DNA from: Candidatus Faecalibacterium faecipullorum
GTDB taxonomy: Bacteria > Bacillota > Clostridia > Oscillospirales > Ruminococcaceae
Direction: 5' to 3'
Length of the DNA: 10,897 bases
Assembly: GCA_019118985.1 (NCBI GenBank)
Contig: DWXX01000152.1
Coordinates: 1 to 10,897 of the forward strand
Part shown: piece by piece, positions 7,112-10,897 of the stretch
How the letters are laid out: every line of letters starts with the position of its first letter
Numbering within the stretch: position 1 is the stretch's first letter
Translations under genes and position numbers: made by a program
The notes under the pieces: generated by a model
Seen by the model: only the letters and a program-made list of their open reading frames with translations
What the model was told of the DNA's origin: nothing
The model's database searches: none

Positions 7112-9361
7112 TCAGTAGCCGAGGCCGAAGCCGAGCTCGTAGTAGTGGCCGGCGGCGTCGCGGTAGGCGTAGGCCTTGCCGTTTTCGTCCTTGAGGGCAT
7201 CGTCCATGTACTGGTCCTTGGCAAAGCCGGGGACGTCGTTGGGGCTGGCGCAGATGCCGTCGGCGTTGACAGCCAGCACCTCGTCGCCGCGGGGCAGGGT
7301 GATGGGCAGTTTGCCGATGGGGGCAAAGCGGCCGAACAGCACGTCCAGGGTGGCCGAGGGGTAGGTGTCGAAGCCGGCGGTCAGGGCGTCGGCGTAGGGC
7401 TCGACGTTGCCCACCATCCATGCCAGGGGGAAGTTGATGTTGGCCACCACCTTGCCGCCGTGGGCATGGACCGCCGCGGCGATGGCGGGGATCCGCCTGG
7501 CCCCGGCGAGGGTGGTCTCGGTGTGGGTGGCGGGCAGGGGCTTGCCGTCGGCGCCCACGTCGTGGACGGTCTTGTCCTCGCAGATGTCCAGCTCGAGGTA
7601 GCCGGGGGTGGCGCTGAAATAAGCGCCGGAGGAGGGGCTGACCATCAGGATGGCGTAGTCGGCCTCGGCGGGGTCGTCGGTGAGGTGGATCTCAAACCGG
7701 GCGATCATCTCCCGCAGGGCTTTGGTGGCGGCGGCGCCCTTCTCGGCGTCTTTGGCGAAGGCTTCGGCGTAGACCTTGGCGCCCGACAGCTTGTCGGTGG
7801 TCAGGGGCAGGGTGTGGTCCTGGTTTTTCAGCAGGACGACGCTCTCGCGGTGGACGAGGGCGGCCTCTTTCCAGTCGTCCTCGTTGGCCACCACCGCTTC
7901 GGCGTGGGCGGGGTCGGCGTAGGGGTTCTCGAACATGCCCTGCTGGAACAGCTCGGTCAGGGTGCGGGCGACGGCGCGGTCCAGGCTCTCGTCGGTCAGC
8001 ACCAGGTCCTCTTTTTTGAACCCTTCGGGCACCGGGTGGGTGTCGTAATAGCCGTTGGCGGCGCGGTCATAGGCTTCGCGCCCTTCGGCGTTGTCGAACA
8101 GGCCGCTGATCAGGTCCACCCCGGACTGGGTGACCGCAAAGCCGATCCGCTCGGGTACGTCCAGCGCCTCGACGCCCCAGCTCATGTTGTGGGTGATGCC
8201 GGTGTCCGAGTTGATGTAGCCCGCAAAGCCCATCTGCCCGCGCAGGATGCCGTCGATGAACACCTTGTTGTAGGCAAAGCCGTAGGGGTCCATCCGCAGC
8301 GGCGCGCCGTCGCAGTCGGTCTGGGGGGCGCTCTTGGCGGCGGCAGGCTTGGAGTAATAGGGCATGATGGAGGCGGCGCGGTACTTGACCGCCGGGCGGA
8401 AGGTGGGGATGTGGTACTTCTGCAGCGAGCCCTCGGTGGCGTAGACGTTCCACTGGCCGGCGGCGTAGTGGGGGTCGAAGCCGTTCTCACGCGCGCCGCC
8501 GCCGGGGAAGTGCTTGACCGTCATCGAGACGCCGTCCTTGGTGACGCCGTCCGGCCCGCCCTGGATGCCGGGGATGAGGCGCTCGAAGATCTTCTCGATC
8601 AGTTCGGGGTCCTCGCCGAAGGTGCCGAAGGTGCGCTGCCAGCGGGGGTCGCTGACGCAGTCGGCCATGTACATGTAGCCCTTGCGCAGGCCGCAGGCGC
8701 CCCACTCCCGCCGGACGCAGTCGGCGAACTTGTCCACCAGGGTCAGGTCGCCCTCCTCGCCCAGGACGGCGGCGGCGATGCCCAGGGTGCCGGGCCAGGT
8801 GGCGAAGACGCCGGAGGCGTCGTTCATTCCAAAGACCACCTCGCCGTTCTCATTGCGGGAGTTGGAGGCCACCTGCACCGGGACGAAGTGCTCGCACTCT
8901 TCCGCGACGGCGTGCAGCTGGTTGAGCCAGTCGGCCATATAGGCGGGGGTGGGGTTGGCGCGCAGGATGAGGTGGCGGTTGAACCACTCCTTGATGAGGG
9001 TGGTGGTGCCGGGCAGGTGCTGCTCGCCAAAGATGGTCCTGCCGTTGAACTCGCCGTCATCCAGCACGCCCGACTCGTCGGGGGTGGGGGTGTGGCCGGG
9101 GGCGGGGCAGCCGGGGCCCATCCGCCAGTCCGAGATGAACAGCTGGGCGATCTTCTCGTCGGTGGTCAGGGTCTTGACATAGGCGGCGGCCCGCTCGGCA
9201 GGGGAGAGCCGCCAGTCGTTGACGGCGGTCACCTCGCCGGTGCCGTCGATGTCCTTGAAGGTCAGGCCGTCCTTCTCAATGACCCGGCGGGAGACGGTGC
9301 CGATGGTGGGGCCGTTGGGGTTCTGGTAATATTTCAGGTGGTCGGATGCTTTTTTTGCCAT
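7112..9361 (-). CDS. Glycoside hydrolase family 3 enzyme, cytoplasmic
   Basis: This 749-residue enzyme should remove sugars from the non-reducing end of beta-linked glycosides by the GH3 retaining mechanism. There is no signal peptide, so it works on imported substrates in the cytoplasm. The N-terminal TIM-barrel part includes the substrate-binding Lys-His in VKHFPGG (K283, H284). The presumed nucleophile is Asp 386 in GFAGYINSDTG. RESVVLLKN at 505-513 opens the alpha/beta sandwich domain, and YELGFGLGY at the C-terminus matches the usual GH3 end. Residues 296-298 are Asp-Pro-His soon after KHFPG, reminiscent of the Asp-x-His pair of NagZ-type enzymes. The substrate (beta-glucoside, beta-xyloside or amino sugar) cannot be decided. 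ATG 9361 has a strong AAGGAGG eight bases upstream (complement of 9370-9376). It is the first gene of the leftward operon and diverges from the AraC-type regulator. Confidence 0.92.
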   Translation of the reverse strand: MAKKASDHLKYYQNPNGPTIGTVSRRVIEKDGLTFKDIDGTGEVTAVNDWRLSPAERAAAYVKTLTTDEKIAQLFISDWRMGPGCPAPGHTPTPDESGVLDDGEFNGRTIFGEQHLPGTTTLIKEWFNRHLILRANPTPAYMADWLNQLHAVAEECEHFVPVQVASNSRNENGEVVFGMNDASGVFATWPGTLGIAAAVLGEEGDLTLVDKFADCVRREWGACGLRKGYMYMADCVSDPRWQRTFGTFGEDPELIEKIFERLIPGIQGGPDGVTKDGVSMTVKHFPGGGARENGFDPHYAAGQWNVYATEGSLQKYHIPTFRPAVKYRAASIMPYYSKPAAAKSAPQTDCDGAPLRMDPYGFAYNKVFIDGILRGQMGFAGYINSDTGITHNMSWGVEALDVPERIGFAVTQSGVDLISGLFDNAEGREAYDRAANGYYDTHPVPEGFKKEDLVLTDESLDRAVARTLTELFQQGMFENPYADPAHAEAVVANEDDWKEAALVHRESVVLLKNQDHTLPLTTDKLSGAKVYAEAFAKDAEKGAAATKALREMIARFEIHLTDDPAEADYAILMVSPSSGAYFSATPGYLELDICEDKTVHDVGADGKPLPATHTETTLAGARRIPAIAAAVHAHGGKVVANINFPLAWMVGNVEPYADALTAGFDTYPSATLDVLFGRFAPIGKLPITLPRGDEVLAVNADGICASPNDVPGFAKDQYMDDALKDENGKAYAYRDAAGHYYELGFGLGY

Positions 9362-9429
9362 GAAGCGTTCCTCCTTCTTGATTGCGGGCGGGGGACGGGC
9401 AGAGGGCCAGGCGTCCCATACTTGTTACT

Positions 9430-9435
9430 ATTATC
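9430..9435 (-). promoter_or_regulatory. Candidate -10 element for the leftward GH3-SDR operon
   Basis: The minus strand reads GATAAT here (five of six to TATAAT), about 70 bases before the GH3 start and in the AT-rich part of the intergenic region. The hexamer 17 bases upstream is TTCCTC, a poor -35. A weak -35 is what an activator-dependent promoter would show, which fits the adjacent AraC-type gene. Confidence 0.35.
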
Positions 9436-9474
9436 GCACAAAATGACGGGAAGAGGAAGGAATATTTTTGGCAG

Positions 9475-9487
9475 AATCCGTAGGATT
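9475..9487. promoter_or_regulatory. Inverted repeat between divergent promoters, candidate operator
   Basis: AATCC (9475-9479) and GGATT (9483-9487) are a perfect inverted repeat around GTA. The site lies upstream of the weak leftward promoter candidate and about 30 bases upstream of the plus-strand -35, where a shared regulator could act on both. On the plus strand six T (9486-9491, overlapping the right arm) make it superficially terminator-like, but five weak pairs are too few for termination. Confidence 0.3.
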
Positions 9488-9518
9488 TTTTCGACCTGCG
9501 CGCCGGCGGGCCGGGCCG

Positions 9519-9546
9519 TTGCGCTTTGCGGAAAATATGTTATAAT
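9519..9546 (+). promoter_or_regulatory. Promoter of the AraC-family regulator gene
   Basis: A perfect TATAAT at 9541-9546 is preceded by TG one base upstream (TGTTATAAT, extended -10). TTGCGC at 9519-9524 gives a half-matching -35 at a 16-base spacing. Transcription would start near 9553, leaving a leader of only 20-30 bases before the regulator start. The exact -10 in otherwise GC-rich DNA makes this the best promoter in the window. Confidence 0.7.
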
Positions 9547-9582
9547 AAGTGCAATGGATGAAATGGGGAAGGGGTGGCAGGA

Positions 9583-10897
9583 TTGAAAGTCGAGATCACT
9601 CATGTATTGGAAAAACTCGCCGGCTCGCTGAACATAGGTTTTACCCGGATCGCCCCGCCGTTTGAGGGGGTCGACCGCTTCGATTACGGGCTGCGCCGCG
9701 CCCTGGACGCTGAGTTCGACTGGCCGGGGTTCGGCCGGACGCTGCTGGACGAGGTGCCGTTCAAGACGCTGGTCTTTGCGCGGGGGGTGTTCGAGCTGCG
9801 GTTCGCGCTGCTGCGCGCGCCGGACGAGGAGGACGTCCTCTACTGCCTCGGCCCGTGGGCGGACGGCCCCCGCTCCAAAGAGTCGGTGGCGTGGTGCGAA
9901 AAGTACCTGGACGAAAAGGCGCAGGCGGTGGTAGAGGAATACCACAACCGGGTCCGCCAGCTGGACGACGGCTCCATCAAGGCCACCCTCTTCGCGGTGG
10001 CGTCCCTGCTCTACCCGGAAGGGGAGCTCAAGAGCTGCGAGTGGCATGAGTTCATGCCGCTGCACTTCCGGCCCAGCATCGAGAGCTTCCGGGAGAAAGC
10101 CTTCACCGAGGACCTGCCCGCCGAGCTGATCGCCGAGCGGTACGCGGCGGAGAACAAGATGCTGGAGGCGGTGACCAAAGGGGACAGCGCCGCGGCGCTG
10201 AACGCCTATGAGAACTTCCGCCGGTTCCAGCTTTCGCCCCGGCTGCGCAGCCCGCTGCGGGACTTCAAAAATTTCAGCATCATCCTGAACAGCCTTCTGC
10301 GCAAGGCCATCGAGCAGGCCAGCGTCCACCCCTATTACATCGACCGCATCTCGGCCCGCTTCGCCCTCGAGATCGAGGCCCTTGCCAGCGTCGAGGAGGG
10401 CGAGCGTCTGCGGGTGCGGATGGTGAAGGAGTACTGCCGCTATGTCCAGCAGTACTCCCTGCGGCAGTACAGCCCCCTGATCCAGAAGGTGATCAACGAG
10501 ATCAACCTGCATCTGGACGCGAACCTCTCCCTCAAGACGCTGGCGGCCCAGTGCTACATCAGCCCCAGCTACCTGTCCAACGTATTCAAGCAGGAGACCG
10601 GCCAGACCCTGACCGACTACATCAGCAGCCGCCGGATGGAGCAGGCGGCGCGGCTGCTGCTGACCACCAACGCCCGGGTGGCGGCGGTGGCCGAAAAGGT
10701 GGGCATCCTGGACGTGAACTACTTCACCAAGATGTTCAAAAACGCCACCGGCGAGACCCCCACCGCCTACCGCCGCAGCAAGCGCGCCCAGGCCTCCCTC
10801 GAAGTAGCCCCCGACGGCGCGCCCCCCCCTGCCGCCCCCCATCGAACGCGACCGCCGCGACAAACCCGGCAGGAGCTGACCCGCCCCCGCCCCGCAT
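9583..10897 (+). CDS. AraC-family transcriptional regulator (no stop within window)
   Basis: An open frame with no ATG start encodes an AraC/XylS-type regulator. Residues 1 to about 296 have no domain I can name. They include a helical part (LSPRLRSPLRDFKNFSIILN) that I recall from many clostridial AraC proteins. Residues about 299-398 are the double helix-turn-helix DNA-binding domain: LSLKTLAAQCYISPSYLSN for the first helix pair; VAAVAEKVGILDVNYFTKMF for the second; then GETPTAYRR. The start is probably TTG 9583 with AAGGGG (9569-9574) eight bases upstream; GTG 9574 is an in-frame alternative, and TGA 9559 blocks anything longer. It is divergent from the GH3-SDR operon and likely controls it. 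After residue 413 the frame enters a run of eight C and turns into Pro/Arg-rich sequence with rare CGA codons and no stop. The +1 frame ends at TGA 10877-10879, so the true end may lie there. Confidence 0.88.
   Translation, partial: MKVEITHVLEKLAGSLNIGFTRIAPPFEGVDRFDYGLRRALDAEFDWPGFGRTLLDEVPFKTLVFARGVFELRFALLRAPDEEDVLYCLGPWADGPRSKESVAWCEKYLDEKAQAVVEEYHNRVRQLDDGSIKATLFAVASLLYPEGELKSCEWHEFMPLHFRPSIESFREKAFTEDLPAELIAERYAAENKMLEAVTKGDSAAALNAYENFRRFQLSPRLRSPLRDFKNFSIILNSLLRKAIEQASVHPYYIDRISARFALEIEALASVEEGERLRVRMVKEYCRYVQQYSLRQYSPLIQKVINEINLHLDANLSLKTLAAQCYISPSYLSNVFKQETGQTLTDYISSRRMEQAARLLLTTNARVAAVAEKVGILDVNYFTKMFKNATGETPTAYRRSKRAQASLEVAPDGAPPPAAPHRTRPPRQTRQELTRPRPA

Noticed and set aside
9475..9491. 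Inverted repeat followed by T-run as a plus-strand terminator
   Set aside because: There is no plus-strand gene upstream to terminate, and five base pairs including three A-T pairs are too weak.
7145..9586. An 813-codon open frame on the plus strand opposite the GH3 gene
   Set aside because: It is antisense to a convincing enzyme, is almost all Gly/Val/Ala/Asp/His with no domain, and is a typical shadow of GC-rich codon use.
9334..10863. A 509-codon minus-strand open frame opposite the AraC gene
   Set aside because: The plus strand encodes a clear AraC-type DNA-binding domain; the reverse product is low in recognisable structure and spans the promoter region.

Overview
The window looks like chromosomal DNA from a very GC-rich member of the Firmicutes, most likely an Oscillospiraceae/Ruminococcaceae-type gut bacterium (Gemmiger, Subdoligranulum or Faecalibacterium relatives). 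That placement is an inference from protein style: the F1-ATPase subunits, lipoproteins with Ser/Ala/Glu linkers, a GH3 enzyme with a mannonate-oxidoreductase-like SDR, and an AraC/YesN-type regulator. It was not tested by any search. There are no RNA genes, insertion sequences, CRISPR arrays or attachment sites that I can see.

Left part (1-3369, plus strand): the distal half of an F1Fo ATP synthase operon, in the classical order alpha (3' fragment), gamma, beta, epsilon. The genes abut or overlap by 1-4 bases, as in a translationally coupled operon. A strong Rho-independent terminator follows the epsilon gene.

Middle part (3370-6137, plus strand): a separate two-gene unit encoding two exported lipoproteins. 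The first is a 527-residue protein of unknown function with a Sec-type lipobox and a repeated ASSEA linker. The second is a 338-residue PstS-like solute-binding lipoprotein whose leader carries a twin-arginine motif. No transporter permease or ATPase genes accompany them here. The unit ends in a terminator that sits next to an oppositely oriented terminator for the converging genes.

Right part (6138-10897): a leftward operon encodes a cytoplasmic GH3-family glycoside hydrolase and then an SDR oxidoreductase of the D-mannonate oxidoreductase (UxuB/YjmF) type. A divergent AraC-family regulator lies on the plus strand. The shared 211-221 base intergenic region holds a good plus-strand promoter, a weaker leftward promoter candidate and a small inverted repeat. 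The simplest reading is a local carbohydrate-utilisation module: the regulator senses an imported glycoside, GH3 cleaves it, and the SDR handles a hexuronate-derived product. The substrate cannot be told from the sequence. The regulator's reading frame has no stop inside the window, but codon use and a nearby stop in the +1 frame suggest a one-base length error or slippage in a run of eight C near its 3' end.

Most of the window is ordinary housekeeping and accessory metabolism. I see no clear undescribed defence or mobile system. The most interesting items are the orphan lipoprotein pair, the GH3/SDR/AraC module with its Asp-Pro-His motif, and the poly-C frame problem at the right end.
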